A stretch of DNA of 39,109 bases from Sphingobacteriia bacterium (GCA_011390575.1 JAABSE010000033.1:1-39109), one strand, 5' to 3'. Shown: positions 25,889-36,010, counted from the first letter of the stretch. Numbers and translations are program-made. Notes: generated by a model from the sequence alone, not told the origin.

Positions 25889-26581
25889 ATGAATAATAAT
25901 GACTACAAAATCCTTCTGGTGGATGATGAACCCGACATCCTTGAGTTTATCGGATATAATTTACGGAAGGAAGAGTATCAGGTGTTCACCGAAAACAATG
26001 GCCTAAGCGCCATAGCTACCGCAAAAAAGATTCTTCCACACCTCATCATTCTGGATGTAATGATGCCTGGGATGGATGGAATGGAAACTTGCCTTGAGCT
26101 AAAAAAAATCCCACAACTGGCCAACAGCATCATTATTTTTCTCACAGCCCGCAGCGAGGACTATTCGCAAATGGCTGGATTTGATGCCGGTGCTGATGAT
26201 TATGTGGCCAAACCCATCAAACCCGCGCTGCTGATTAGCCGCGTAAAAGCATTACTAAGACGCTATTCGGCCAATGCAGAAGCCGACGAAACCAATACCC
26301 TGGAAGTAGGGAGCATCATTATTGATAAAGAAAGATACGTTGTCATTAAATCGGATCAGGAGATTGTACTTCCCAAAAAAGAATTTGAATTGCTCAACCT
26401 GCTGGCATCCAAACCCAACAAGGTTTTCTCCAGGGAAGAAATATTTTCGAAAGTATGGGGAAACAATGTAGTAGTGGGAGATCGCACCATCGATGTACAC
26501 GTGCGAAAATTAAGAGAGAAAATTGGCATGGAACTCATCAAAACGGTAAAAGGGGTAGGATACAAATTTGATGTTTCGTAA
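25889..26581 (+). CDS. OmpR/PhoB-family response regulator
   Basis: 230 residues from ATG 25889 (a TTG two codons earlier is less likely). Receiver domain (1-125) with D12/D13, phosphoacceptor D56 in ILDVMMPG and K108; C-terminal winged-helix domain (about 135-229) with the recognition-helix region RTIDVHVRKLREKIG and the terminal hairpin VKGVGYKF. It binds DNA as a phosphorylated dimer on direct repeats. The kinase gene follows after 96 nt on the same strand. Overall it looks most like the PhoB/PhoP group; the physiological signal is not proven. Confidence 0.93.
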   Translation: MNNNDYKILLVDDEPDILEFIGYNLRKEEYQVFTENNGLSAIATAKKILPHLIILDVMMPGMDGMETCLELKKIPQLANSIIIFLTARSEDYSQMAGFDAGADDYVAKPIKPALLISRVKALLRRYSANAEADETNTLEVGSIIIDKERYVVIKSDQEIVLPKKEFELLNLLASKPNKVFSREEIFSKVWGNNVVVGDRTIDVHVRKLREKIGMELIKTVKGVGYKFDVS

Positions 26582-26677
26582 AACCTTGCTTCACATTTCC
26601 CTGGTTATCTCTACTTATATGTGCGTTATTCGTAACGGATATTTAATTGATTCCTTTAATTGCAACCTGAATATTCC

Positions 26678-27769
26678 ATGAACCTTTCCACTTCCCAACG
26701 CTTATCGCTGCTGGCATCGCTTGTTATCATGCTTGCCTTTTCTGTGGTTTACACCCTTGTGGGTTATTTTTCCCAAACCCAATGGAAGGCTACCGTTTTT
26801 GTAATTACCAATCTGGTCATCTTCCCTGTTTCTTTCATTGTTTACAAATACATCCTCGATAAATTTATTTACGAAAAAATCAGGCTCATTTACAAAACCA
26901 TCCACCAGTTAAAAGCCCCTCGTCGTGAGCAAAAAACAGCTATTCTGAGCAAAACAGATATTATTGAGCAAACGAACATAGAAGTGGTTGAGTGGGCAGA
27001 GAAAAAAACCCGGGAAATTGACGATTTGAAGAAACTGGAAGCCTATCGGCGTGAGTTTCTGGGCAATGTTTCCCACGAACTCAAAACACCTATCTTCAAC
27101 ATTCAGGGATATGTTCTGACGTTGCTCGACGGAGGAATGGAAGACCCTGCCATCAACCGGAAATACCTCGAAAGAACAGAAAAAAGTGTTGACCGCATGA
27201 TTTCCATCATCGAGGATCTGGAAGCAATATCAAAATTTGAAGCCGGAGAAATGGAACTGAAGATGGAACGGTTCGATATTGTTGCCTTGTGCAATGAAGT
27301 GGTTGATTTGCTGGAAATAAAAGCAGAAAAGAAGAATATCAGGCTTTTTCTTGCCCAGAATTATGAGAATCCTATTTATGTGTCAGCCGACCGATTTCGC
27401 ATCCAGCAGGTCATTACCAACCTGGTAGTTAATTCTATAAAATACGGAACCGAAAACGGCAGAACCAAAATCAGCTTTTTTGATATGGATGAAAACATCC
27501 TGGTGGAAGTTACCGATAGCGGAACCGGAATACCCCGTGAAGAATTGCCGCGGGTTTTCGAACGGTTTTATCGCGGAGACAAAAGCCGTACAAGAAAATC
27601 TGGCGAAGGCGGTTCGGGCCTGGGGCTGGCCATCGTGAAGCACATTATTGAAGCGCACAACCAAACCATCAATGTTAGAAGCACCCTGGGAATAGGATCT
27701 ACTTTTGCTTTCACCCTCAAAAAAGGAAAAGCTCCTGCCACATCAAGAAGACCCGCAATTATTTTTTGA
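26678..27769 (+). CDS. Two-TM sensor histidine kinase, PhoR-like
   Basis: 363 residues from ATG 26678. Two transmembrane helices (about 9-31 and 37-60) leave a periplasmic loop of only some five residues, so there is no external ligand domain; this resembles PhoR-type kinases that sense a membrane partner. HisKA with H133 (VSHELKTP), N252 in VVNSIKYG, D280SGTG and GSGLGLA (312-318) are intact. No PAS domain. A small hairpin with a TTCG loop (26624-26637) lies in the gap after the regulator gene. Confidence 0.92.
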   Translation: MNLSTSQRLSLLASLVIMLAFSVVYTLVGYFSQTQWKATVFVITNLVIFPVSFIVYKYILDKFIYEKIRLIYKTIHQLKAPRREQKTAILSKTDIIEQTNIEVVEWAEKKTREIDDLKKLEAYRREFLGNVSHELKTPIFNIQGYVLTLLDGGMEDPAINRKYLERTEKSVDRMISIIEDLEAISKFEAGEMELKMERFDIVALCNEVVDLLEIKAEKKNIRLFLAQNYENPIYVSADRFRIQQVITNLVVNSIKYGTENGRTKISFFDMDENILVEVTDSGTGIPREELPRVFERFYRGDKSRTRKSGEGGSGLGLAIVKHIIEAHNQTINVRSTLGIGSTFAFTLKKGKAPATSRRPAIIF

Positions 27770-27940
27770 CAAACCCTGCAAATTTTTCATTTTAACGCAA
27801 TAAGTATGACTCATCCAACAGACTCTTTTTGCTTTGTTAATAAAGGTTTGCTTAAACCCTGTTAAAAAACAACGCAAAAGGTGTTAATAAATAATTGACA
27901 ACAAAAAGTTGAGCTATAAAAAATCCTCCTATTTTTACAG

Positions 27941-27978
27941 TTAACTTCAAAAATACGACCTGTTAACATTAACTTAAC
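27941..27978 (+). promoter_or_regulatory. TTAAC repeats in 11-bp phase upstream of the TonB-dependent receptor
   Basis: TTAAC occurs at 27941, 27963 and 27974, starts 22 and 11 bp apart, with an extra TTAAC at 27969. The position between (27952) is degenerate. This is the same unit and phase as the array upstream of the PhoB-like gene. The rest of 27770-28150 is A+T-rich and holds no gene. Confidence 0.45.
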
Positions 27979-28032
27979 ACAAATCTAAGGAAAAAATAAA
28001 ACCGGAAGGGTAAAAATAAAATGCTGGCTGTG

Positions 28033-28040
28033 TAATTTTG
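28033..28040 (+). promoter_or_regulatory. -7 box TAATTTTG for the TonB-dependent receptor
   Basis: Exact TAnnTTTG match, leader about 107 nt. No -33 TTG; the phased TTAAC sites end 54 bp upstream. Confidence 0.45.
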
Positions 28041-28150
28041 CAGTCCAAACCAAAGAATCAGGTATCACAATAATATAGATTAATATTAACCCAAGCAGAC
28101 TGAATTAATTTCAACAAACAAAAACAAATTCAAACAAAAATCAACGAAAA

Positions 28151-31100
28151 ATGAAAAGAACCAACCTACTGTTTATTGCACTGAGCATGCTAATGCTTTT
28201 GGGCATACAAAACACCTCCTGGTCGCAGGGTGTAACCACCTCGGCCATTGAAGGTATGGTAATGGACATGCAAAGTCAGCCCCTGGCTGATGCCAATGTG
28301 GTGGCAGTTCATGAACCCTCAGGTACTCGCTATGGTACGACCACCCGTGAAGATGGTCGTTTTAATCTGCCCAACATACGTACAGGGGGCCCTTACACGG
28401 TAACTGTATCCTATGTTGGTTTCCAGACTGACGTAATTGCTGATTTGCGTCTTGCCCTGGGTGAAACCAGAAGCCTTTTGTTCATTATGCTGGAAGCAGG
28501 AACCACACTGGAAGAAGTAATTGTAACAGGTCGCCTGGATCCATTGATGAACGCTGACCGTACAGGTGCTGCCACCAACGTTAACAGCGAAACCATGCAG
28601 CAAATGCCTACCATCTCGCGTTCAATAGAAGACTATACCAAACTAAGTCCTCTTAGCAACGGCTCCAGTTTCGCCGGACGTGACAATCGCTTCAATAATT
28701 ACACAGTGGACGGTAACATTTACAATAACAACTTTGGTTTGGGTTCCGGCCAGTTTGCAGCCTCCAACCCCATCAGTATGGATGCTATTGAAGAGATTCA
28801 AATCAACATTGCTCCTTTTGATGTTCGTCAGGGTGGCTTCACAGGTGCCAACGTAAATGCTATTACAAAAAGTGGAACAAACTCTTTCAGTGGTTCACTT
28901 TACAATTACATTCGTAACGAATACATGATTGGACGGAAGATAGGTGATGATAGCTTCAATGCTGATGATGCCATGACAACCATCAGAGGAGCCAGCATAG
29001 GAGGCCCCATCATTCGCGACCGATTGTTTTTCTTTGTAAGTGTTGAACAGGAAGAGTCTTCAGCTCCCGGCGACAGCCGACTGGCAGCTCGTCCAGGCCT
29101 GTCAGGCCCCAATGTTACCAGGGTTCCTGCAGACAGAATGGATTTTGTAAGAGAGCAAATGAGTGAAATTTATGGTTACGAAACTGGTGGATACGAAAAC
29201 TATCCTTTTGCCAATGAAGCCCTGAGGCTCAACTTCAGACTCGACTATAATATCAACCCTAATCACAGAGCGTCATTGAGATACAACCGTTACTCAGCAT
29301 TCAGAGATGTAACTATCAATGGTAACAGTGTAAGAAATGTAACCCGTTACCGCAACACCAACCGTTTTGGCATGGAAGCTCTCACTTTCAGAAATGCCAA
29401 CTATTCTGTTGACAACAATGTTAATTCATTTGTTGCGGAATTGAACTCAGTATTCGGTACCCGCTTTGCCAATAACCTCAACATTGGCTTCACTTCCGTA
29501 GAGGATCCCAAGCGTAGTGTACCCAACGGACAAACATTTCCTTTTATTGAAGTTCTGGAGTGGGATGGCCCCAAACCCGGAGATGTGGATGAAGATGGCA
29601 ACCCATTACCCCTGGGAACTCCATTGTATTACTTTGCACTTGGAAATGAACTATATACAGTAGGAAACCTCTTGCAGAATGACATCTACAACGTCACCAA
29701 CAACTTCTCTATGTTTATGGGACGTCATACACTTACTGCAGGTTTAAACCTGGAATATATGACATTTGCCAATGCATTTAATCCCAATGCACATACTTTT
29801 TACAGGTTTAACTCTTACGACAATTTTGTGGCTGCAGTAATTGACCGCGACCCCACGGTTACTCCTGACGGTTTTGCCATGAGTTTTTCATATGAAGGCC
29901 CTGATGATCTTCCTTTGGATGAGACAGCATTCGGACAATTTGGTATTTATTTCCAGGATAAGTTTGAGGTAAACCGGGATCTTACCGTTACTGCTGGTCT
30001 GCGGATTGATATGCCCTTCTTCCCCATCGATGCGCCTAACAACCCCAGGTTGGACTCAATTTTTGAGAACCACCCCGAACAAAGATTTTCTGACCCCAAT
30101 GATCCTGACAATTTAATTGCACCCGACGTAAGTGTATTCCCAGGGGTGAAACCAATGCTCTCTCCAAGGTTGTCTTTCAACTATGATGTTTTTGGAGACA
30201 ATACGCTTCGTTTGCGCGGAGGAAGTGGATTCTTCTCAGGTCGTATTCCTTTTGTATGGATCTCCAACCAGATCTCTGCTAATGGCGTTACCCGTGGTCT
30301 TACCGGCTGGGACAAATGGAAACTTGAAGAAGATGAGGATGGAAACGAATACTGGCAAGAAAATGAATGGGGAACAGGTGGCCGTCCTGCATGGGATGGT
30401 TTTGCACCAGATCCTGCAACTTACAAACCCAGTGCAGCAGAAGCACAGATATCAAGAGACATAAATATCACAGATCCTGATTTCCGATTCCCACAGGTTT
30501 GGCGTACCAATATTGCTTTAGATTATCGCTTACCTTTTGATGTTGTAGCCACATTAGAAGGCATCTACTCTAAAGACTTTAACAGCCCATTGGCACAAAA
30601 CATTAACCTTGCCGAACCCTCAGGAACTTTCTCTGGTGTTGATCAAAGACCATACTTTAACGATTACAGAGAAAATCCGAACTTCAATGAAGTGATGATG
30701 CTTACCAACACCAACAAAGGTTACTATTGGTCTGTAACAGGACAGCTTCAGAAAGATTTTGAAAATGGCATTTTCGCCAGTTTTGCTTATACCCGTGGTG
30801 TTAGTCGTGATTATGGTCTGATCGGAGGATCTCAAGCTGCCTCCTTATGGCCTGATGTGGTTTCAATCGACAGAAACTCTCCTGAAATGGGCTTCAGCCG
30901 TTTCGACCAGCCCAACCGCATCGTGAGTTTCTTTTCATTTGACACACGTGCTCTGAGCAGCAAAAATACTTCTTCCTTCTCAATATACTACACAGGTGGT
31001 GAAGGTGGCCGTTACAGCTATGTGTATGCAGGTAACTTTGGCGACAGAGCATCCCGTTTGATGTATATACCCAATTCTGCCAGTGAGATCAACCTGATTC

Positions 31101-31576
31101 CGGTAGAAGTTAACGGAGAAGAACTAAACCCTGCTCAGCAGTGGGATATTCTCAATAATTTCATGGAGCAGGATGATTACCTGAGCGCCAACCGAGGCAG
31201 TATTGCAGAACGTAATGGCGCATTGCTCCCATGGCTGCACCGTTTTGATTTCCGCTTTACCCAGGATATTAATCTTACAGAGCTGGCAGACAGACACAAG
31301 CTGCAGATTACTTTTGACATTCTAAACGTTGGAAATATGATCAATAGCGAATGGGGTGTCGGAAACACTGTGTGGCAATCAGCTCCTTTAACTTACAGGG
31401 GCAGAGATACAGAAACAAACACTCCTCAGTACAGTATCAATGTTCCAAGTAACCTGAACTCCCTGCCTGGCACAGGTCCCGAACTTGAAGATGCTTACAG
31501 GGAAAATTCTTACAGAAGAATTGTAAATATCAACCAAACCTGGAGGCTTCAGGTAGGGGTAAGATATATTTTCTAA
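28151..31576 (+). CDS. TonB-dependent receptor with carboxypeptidase-regulatory-like domain (Oar-like)
   Basis: 1141 residues. Signal peptide (1-25, ending TSWSQ), a carboxypeptidase-regulatory-like beta-sandwich (about 30-115), a TonB plug (about 120-255, with YTVDGNIYNNNFG) and a large outer-membrane barrel ending in VRYIF. The arrangement is that of Oar-like receptors rather than SusC, and no susD gene follows. The substrate is unknown. It is the third gene in a row on this strand after the PhoB/PhoR-like pair and carries similar phased repeats upstream, which suggests regulation by that pair. A strong terminator follows directly. Confidence 0.9.
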   Translation: MKRTNLLFIALSMLMLLGIQNTSWSQGVTTSAIEGMVMDMQSQPLADANVVAVHEPSGTRYGTTTREDGRFNLPNIRTGGPYTVTVSYVGFQTDVIADLRLALGETRSLLFIMLEAGTTLEEVIVTGRLDPLMNADRTGAATNVNSETMQQMPTISRSIEDYTKLSPLSNGSSFAGRDNRFNNYTVDGNIYNNNFGLGSGQFAASNPISMDAIEEIQINIAPFDVRQGGFTGANVNAITKSGTNSFSGSLYNYIRNEYMIGRKIGDDSFNADDAMTTIRGASIGGPIIRDRLFFFVSVEQEESSAPGDSRLAARPGLSGPNVTRVPADRMDFVREQMSEIYGYETGGYENYPFANEALRLNFRLDYNINPNHRASLRYNRYSAFRDVTINGNSVRNVTRYRNTNRFGMEALTFRNANYSVDNNVNSFVAELNSVFGTRFANNLNIGFTSVEDPKRSVPNGQTFPFIEVLEWDGPKPGDVDEDGNPLPLGTPLYYFALGNELYTVGNLLQNDIYNVTNNFSMFMGRHTLTAGLNLEYMTFANAFNPNAHTFYRFNSYDNFVAAVIDRDPTVTPDGFAMSFSYEGPDDLPLDETAFGQFGIYFQDKFEVNRDLTVTAGLRIDMPFFPIDAPNNPRLDSIFENHPEQRFSDPNDPDNLIAPDVSVFPGVKPMLSPRLSFNYDVFGDNTLRLRGGSGFFSGRIPFVWISNQISANGVTRGLTGWDKWKLEEDEDGNEYWQENEWGTGGRPAWDGFAPDPATYKPSAAEAQISRDINITDPDFRFPQVWRTNIALDYRLPFDVVATLEGIYSKDFNSPLAQNINLAEPSGTFSGVDQRPYFNDYRENPNFNEVMMLTNTNKGYYWSVTGQLQKDFENGIFASFAYTRGVSRDYGLIGGSQAASLWPDVVSIDRNSPEMGFSRFDQPNRIVSFFSFDTRALSSKNTSSFSIYYTGGEGGRYSYVYAGNFGDRASRLMYIPNSASEINLIPVEVNGEELNPAQQWDILNNFMEQDDYLSANRGSIAERNGALLPWLHRFDFRFTQDINLTELADRHKLQITFDILNVGNMINSEWGVGNTVWQSAPLTYRGRDTETNTPQYSINVPSNLNSLPGTGPELEDAYRENSYRRIVNINQTWRLQVGVRYIF

Positions 31577-31593
31577 CAAAATTTCTCATCCAC

Positions 31594-31631
31594 AAAAAAT
31601 CCCGCTCTGCATTGGCAGAGCGGGATTTTTT
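31594..31631. terminator. Bidirectional Rho-independent terminator
   Basis: TCCCGCTCTGC pairs perfectly with GCAGAGCGGGA around an ATTG loop, with A-run before and T-run after, so it works for both strands. It separates the receptor gene from the convergent HesB-like gene. Confidence 0.9.
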
Positions 31632-31704
31632 TATGATTCAGAAACTGGTGAATTAAATGGGATACGTCCTTAAATAACTGAATGAAGGTATCCAGTCAAA
31701 AACT

Positions 31705-32028
31705 TTAATGACACCCACATCCTCCCCCTTCCTGCTCCTTCTGCCAGAGCACACGGAAACCGGGATTTTCCTGATGGTCAAAAAAATCAATGGTAGCATT
31801 GTCTGCTACTTCCCGGGCATCTTCATCTACCAAAACTTTCAACCCTTTAAAATCTTCTCCCTTGATTCCCAGCTTTGATAAATCTGCAATTTCTACACCC
31901 AGCTGGTTGGAAGAACAACAACCCCCGCCACTACGGGCAAAAACCCTTATGGCTCCTTCATCGGGCATGTCAGGTCCGTTCAATACATTTTTAAGTTCTT
32001 CGATGGCCTTATCAGTGATTGTAAACAT
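31705..32028 (-). CDS. HesB/IscA-like (A-type iron-sulfur) protein
   Basis: 107 residues with the A-type fold pattern (VFARSGGGCCSSNQLGVEI, then a core ending FRVLW) and a C-terminal CGC (C104, C106). The upstream cysteine pair is C37/C38. A-type proteins carry or deliver Fe-S clusters through one central cysteine and the C-terminal CxC. Here a longer glycine/glutamate linker separates the core from the CGCH tail, and the doubled CC is unusual, so it is a HesB-like variant rather than canonical IscA/ErpA. No isc or suf genes are near. Confidence 0.8.
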   Translation of the reverse strand: MFTITDKAIEELKNVLNGPDMPDEGAIRVFARSGGGCCSSNQLGVEIADLSKLGIKGEDFKGLKVLVDEDAREVADNATIDFFDHQENPGFRVLWQKEQEGGGCGCH

Positions 32029-32074
32029 AATTGTATTCCTTTCGTAATATGATTTGTAATAAAATAGCAGGTGA

Positions 32075-32082
32075 CAAAATTA
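32075..32082 (-). promoter_or_regulatory. -7 box TAATTTTG for the HesB-like gene
   Basis: CAAAATTA on the plus strand; exact consensus on the minus strand with a leader of about 43 nt. Confidence 0.4.
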
Positions 32083-32265
32083 TCTCTTTTTTCAATGCAA
32101 CCCTTATAACAAAAATAGTTCGCCATTTGTTGAAAAGGGTGTAAACAGAGCGAACTATTATGCAACAGGCATATGTAAAACAGCATTCCCGATAGTCCAT
32201 TTTTGCTTAAAATAATACCGCATAATAATCCATCGTTTACAGCTAAAAGATATCAAATTTAGTTG

Positions 32266-32273
32266 TAATTTTG
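32266..32273 (+). promoter_or_regulatory. -7 box TAATTTTG 6 nt before the lepA ATG
   Basis: Exact TAnnTTTG match. If the transcript starts about 4 nt after the box, lepA mRNA would have almost no leader. No -33 TTG at good distance. Confidence 0.4.
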
Positions 32274-32279
32274 CAGGCT

Positions 32280-34070
32280 ATGAAAAACATCCGTAATTTT
32301 TGCATTATTGCCCATATCGACCACGGTAAGAGCACTTTGGCCGACAGGCTTTTACAAACTACCAACACCATTACTATCCGGGAGTTTCAGGAACAGATGT
32401 TAGACAACATGGATCTGGAACGTGAACGCGGCATTACCATAAAAAGTCATGCCATACAAATGGATTATGAACAGGACGGAGAAAAGTATGTGCTCAACCT
32501 GATCGACACCCCCGGACACGTAGACTTCAGTTATGAAGTTTCGCGCAGCATCGCTGCCTGCGAGGGAGCCTTGCTTATTGTTGACGCAACCCAGGGCATC
32601 GAAGCCCAAACCATATCCAACCTTTACCTGGCCCTTGAGCACGATCTGGTCATCATTCCTGTATTGAACAAAATGGATCTCGATAGTGCCATGCCCGAAG
32701 AAGTATCCGATCAGATTATTGATCTCATTGGATGCGACGTGGAGGAAATCATTCCGGCCAGCGGCAAAACCGGCTTCGGGGTAGATAAAATTCTGGAAGC
32801 CATTATATCAAGAGTTCCGCCACCCACCGGCACACCCGATGCACCTTTGCAAGCCCTGATCTTCGATTCTGTTTTCAATCCGTTCAGAGGTGTAATTGCT
32901 TATTACCGTATTTTTAACGGAAAAATATCACAGGGCGAGCGTGTAAAATTCATGAATACCAAAAAGGAATACAATGCCGATGAAGTGGGAGTACTGAAAA
33001 TCAGCCAACTGCCCAAGAAAACGGTATATGCCGGTGATGTGGGGTATATTATTTCGGGTATCAAAGAAGCCAAGGAAGTGAAAGTTGGCGATACCATTAC
33101 CCATGTTAAAGGAGGAACCTCAGAAGCTATCCAGGGGTTTGAGAACGTAAAACCCATGGTGTTTGCGGGCATTTACCCGGTAGAGAATGACGATTTTGAA
33201 GAGTTGCGCACCGCAATGGAAAAACTTCAGCTTAATGATGCTTCCCTTACCTTCGAGCCCGAATCATCAGCTGCGCTGGGTTTTGGTTTTCGGTGCGGGT
33301 TTTTAGGGATGTTGCACATGGAAATTGTGCAGGAGCGTCTGGAACGGGAATTTGAAATGACGGTAATTACCACTGTTCCCAACGTTTCCTACCATGCCTT
33401 CAACAAAAAGGGGGAAATGAGCATTGTGAACAATCCTTCCGATCTGCCTGGCCCCAATGTGCTGGACTATGTGGAGGAGCCTTACATCCGGGCGCAAATC
33501 ATTACCAAATCCGAATTTATAGGTTCTATTATGACCCTGTGCATGGACAAAAGAGGGCTCATCAAAAATCAGGTTTACCTTTCTACCGACAGGGTTGAGC
33601 TTACTTTTGAGATGCCCCTGGCCGAAATTGTATTTGACTTTTACGACCGCTTAAAAACGCTGTCCAGAGGGTATGCTTCTTTCGACTACCATCCCATAGG
33701 CTACCGCCAGTCTGAACTGGTAAAACTCGATATTTTGCTTAACGGCGATTATGTGGATGCTTTGTCCTCTCTTATACACCGTGATAATGCATATGAGTTT
33801 GGCAAAAAGATATGCGAAAAACTGCGCAAACTGATCCCCCGACAGCAATACGATATAGCCATTCAGGCGGGAGTCGGTGCAAAGATCATTGCCCGTGAAA
33901 CCATCAAAGCGCTAAGAAAAGATGTTACCGCAAAGTGTTATGGTGGTGACATTACCCGTAAAAGAAAACTGCTTGAAAAACAGAAAAAAGGGAAAAAGCG
34001 CATGCGCCAGGTAGGCAACGTGGAAGTGCCACAATCGGCGTTTATGGCGGTGTTGAAGCTGGATGACTAA
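32280..34070 (+). CDS. lepA: Elongation factor 4
   Basis: 596 residues, the standard length. Translational GTPase acting on the ribosome (back-translocation or initiation quality control). G1 AHIDHGKST (11-19), G3 DTPGH (76-80) and G4 NKMD (130-133) are intact, and the LepA-specific C-terminal domain ends [17 protein letters not shown]. The ATG at 32280 gives [17 protein letters not shown]; the TTG at 32271 is inside the promoter box and rejected. Its stop overlaps the stop of the convergent rsmI gene. Confidence 0.97.
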   Translation: MKNIRNFCIIAHIDHGKSTLADRLLQTTNTITIREFQEQMLDNMDLERERGITIKSHAIQMDYEQDGEKYVLNLIDTPGHVDFSYEVSRSIAACEGALLIVDATQGIEAQTISNLYLALEHDLVIIPVLNKMDLDSAMPEEVSDQIIDLIGCDVEEIIPASGKTGFGVDKILEAIISRVPPPTGTPDAPLQALIFDSVFNPFRGVIAYYRIFNGKISQGERVKFMNTKKEYNADEVGVLKISQLPKKTVYAGDVGYIISGIKEAKEVKVGDTITHVKGGTSEAIQGFENVKPMVFAGIYPVENDDFEELRTAMEKLQLNDASLTFEPESSAALGFGFRCGFLGMLHMEIVQERLEREFEMTVITTVPNVSYHAFNKKGEMSIVNNPSDLPGPNVLDYVEEPYIRAQIITKSEFIGSIMTLCMDKRGLIKNQVYLSTDRVELTFEMPLAEIVFDFYDRLKTLSRGYASFDYHPIGYRQSELVKLDILLNGDYVDALSSLIHRDNAYEFGKKICEKLRKLIPRQQYDIAIQAGVGAKIIARETIKALRKDVTAKCYGGDITRKRKLLEKQKKGKKRMRQVGNVEVPQSAFMAVLKLDD

Positions 34071-34738
34071 TAGAGACCTGCCACTACCAGGCTGATTTCT
34101 CCTTTCAGGGTGTGGGTGTTGTAATAAGCAATCAGTTCCTGCAGGCTTCCTCTTACGTTTTCTTCGTGTATTTTGGATAGTTCCCGGCTAACGCAGGCCT
34201 GGCGGTCAGGGCCAAAAGCTTCGGACATATCCCCCAGGGTTTTCAATAGTTTGTGGGGCGATTCATAAAAAATCATGGTGCGGGTCTCTTGGCGGAGCCC
34301 TTCAAGACGGGTTTTTCTTCCCTTTTTCACGGGCAGGAACCCTTCAAAACAAAACCTGTCGGCGGGCAGGCCACTGTTAACCAAAGCAGGTACAAATGCC
34401 GTGGCACCAGGCAAACATTCCACCGGAATATTATTCTTTATGCATTCGCGTACCAGCAAAAATCCGGGATCAGAAATGGCCGGCGTACCTGCGTCACTTA
34501 CCAGCCCAACAACTGCTCCTGACAATAACCGCTCTATGACTGACTGCAACGTTTTGTGCTCATTAAACTGATGGTGCGACATCATCTTCGCTTTCACACC
34601 CAAATGATTAAGCAGCAGACCGGTTTTGCGGGTATCCTCAGCCAGCAGGATATCAACAGTTTCCAGCACCTTGATGGCACGAAGGGTAATATCATCAAGA
34701 TTGCCCACCGGAGTAGGAATAATATAAAGTCTGGACAT
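34067..34738 (-). CDS. rsmI: 16S rRNA (cytidine1402-2'-O)-methyltransferase
   Basis: 223 residues. SAM-dependent SPOUT-unrelated tetrapyrrole-methylase-fold enzyme that 2'-O-methylates C1402 in the decoding centre. [15 protein letters not shown], the [13 protein letters not shown] motif and the FYESPHK motif are diagnostic. It ends inside the last codon region of lepA (4-nt overlap). No terminator is seen between the two. Confidence 0.96.
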   Translation of the reverse strand: MSRLYIIPTPVGNLDDITLRAIKVLETVDILLAEDTRKTGLLLNHLGVKAKMMSHHQFNEHKTLQSVIERLLSGAVVGLVSDAGTPAISDPGFLLVRECIKNNIPVECLPGATAFVPALVNSGLPADRFCFEGFLPVKKGRKTRLEGLRQETRTMIFYESPHKLLKTLGDMSEAFGPDRQACVSRELSKIHEENVRGSLQELIAYYNTHTLKGEISLVVAGLY

Positions 34739-34844
34739 TTGCAGTCAATTTGATTAGTAACAAAAACGGGTTCATTGAAGCAATACCGGCAAAGGAACCG
34801 ATAATCTTACATTTCTGCTCCCTGCATTGCGGCCGGGGCTTTAT

Positions 34845-35855
34845 CTACATATATCTTCTTTGCACCAGATTGGCAAATTTCTCAATGGTTTCTGCCGAAC
34901 GCTGTCCGTCCCACTGAAACTCAATGGTAAGCTTGTTGAGCAATTCAAAAGCTTCGTGTATGGATGGGCAGGAATTGAGTTGATTAACGGCGTCATTGTA
35001 GGCGTTGAGATCACCGCTGAAGAGTTCGTTGATAAAAAGGAATTTCTCGTTGATACCAATGGCTTCTTTAATGTTGGTGACAGGCTTATATTGCATGCGT
35101 GTACCAATACTCTTATCATCTTTGATATGTGCTAACCGTTCATGCACCGAGCTTTTGTTATTGGTAAACGTTTCGCCCACTACCGGCTTTTGTTTGTCCA
35201 GTATATCACTAATGGGTTTTGCCGGCGCGGAAGCTTTTCGTTGTGAATTATGCATAACGGGATCGGCAGCAGGCTCTTTGTTTTCATTCTGCTCTGAAGT
35301 ATTATTCCCGGGTCCTGTCGCAGATTCTTTTTCGTGTTGTGCCCGGGAAGGGGCTTCATCAATTCGTGGTTTCTCTTCCTCTGCAGGAGGTGCAGGTACT
35401 TCATCCTTCTTTTCACTCTCCACAGGTGCTTCGGGCTCAGATAAAGGAGGAGAAACGGGGGTTTCTTCTGTTTTGGGTTGTTCATCAGAAACATGCGGTT
35501 CCGAAGCTTTTCCGGCAGGTGTTTCAGCCTCTTCTTTTTCTTCCTCACCGCGAACTGGTTCTTGGGGGGTATCGACCTGTCTGTGGGCAACCTCACTTTG
35601 GGGTGAAGGAGCATTCATCTCATTTCTCAGGCCGGCCATATTCCTTTCTTTTATCTCGAGGGGAGCATTAACCGCTTCCATCTCTGTGAATTTTCTTAAC
35701 CGATCCATTTCCCGATAGAGCAATCTGATATCCTCCATGGCCAGGTCAATCTCCATGAGGCTCTTGCTTCCTTTCTGTTTCTCTAAATTTTCAGACCTTT
35801 TTATTATGTTTTCCAGAAGAATAATGATGTTTTCTTTGGTTTGGGCAATGCTCAT
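34845..35855 (-). CDS. Conserved Bacteroidota protein of unknown function: helical N-terminus, disordered linker, helical C-terminal domain
   Basis: 336 residues from ATG 35855 (MSIAQTKENII); a longer frame adds 21 unlikely residues. Residues 1-80 are helical with coiled-coil character; about 85-210 is a Pro/Glu/Lys-rich, low-complexity and probably disordered linker; the last 110 residues (from SSVHERLAHIKDDKSIG) look like a compact helical domain, with INEKFLFINELFSGDLNAYN as the most conserved-looking segment. I recall similar C-terminal domains in other Bacteroidota proteins without known function. No membrane segment. It is divergent from tdk. Confidence 0.8.
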   Translation of the reverse strand: MSIAQTKENIIILLENIIKRSENLEKQKGSKSLMEIDLAMEDIRLLYREMDRLRKFTEMEAVNAPLEIKERNMAGLRNEMNAPSPQSEVAHRQVDTPQEPVRGEEEKEEAETPAGKASEPHVSDEQPKTEETPVSPPLSEPEAPVESEKKDEVPAPPAEEEKPRIDEAPSRAQHEKESATGPGNNTSEQNENKEPAADPVMHNSQRKASAPAKPISDILDKQKPVVGETFTNNKSSVHERLAHIKDDKSIGTRMQYKPVTNIKEAIGINEKFLFINELFSGDLNAYNDAVNQLNSCPSIHEAFELLNKLTIEFQWDGQRSAETIEKFANLVQRRYM

Positions 35856-35922
35856 AATGGGTTTATTGTTTGGGGTAAAAAATAAAAGCGAAAAAATTGA
35901 ATTCTTATTGTAATACAAGATT

Positions 35923-35930
35923 TATATTTG
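35923..35930 (+). promoter_or_regulatory. -7 box TATATTTG for tdk
   Basis: Exact TAnnTTTG match with a possible -33 TTG at 35897-35899 (23-nt spacing). Leader about 77 nt to the tdk ATG. Confidence 0.45.
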
Positions 35931-36010
35931 CAAATGGTTTGAGGATTTCCATAAGATACCTCCTGCTGTAAAAACCTGTAAAATTAAAAAAGAAAAGCAA
36001 ATACCCTTTC

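Noticed and set aside
26624..26637. Hairpin with TTCG loop between the regulator and kinase genes
   Set aside because: Only five pairs and no T-run; too weak to call a terminator or regulator, kept as a remark with the kinase.
28151..31576. SusC-type glycan importer
   Set aside because: No SusD partner and the plug/barrel pattern is Oar-like.
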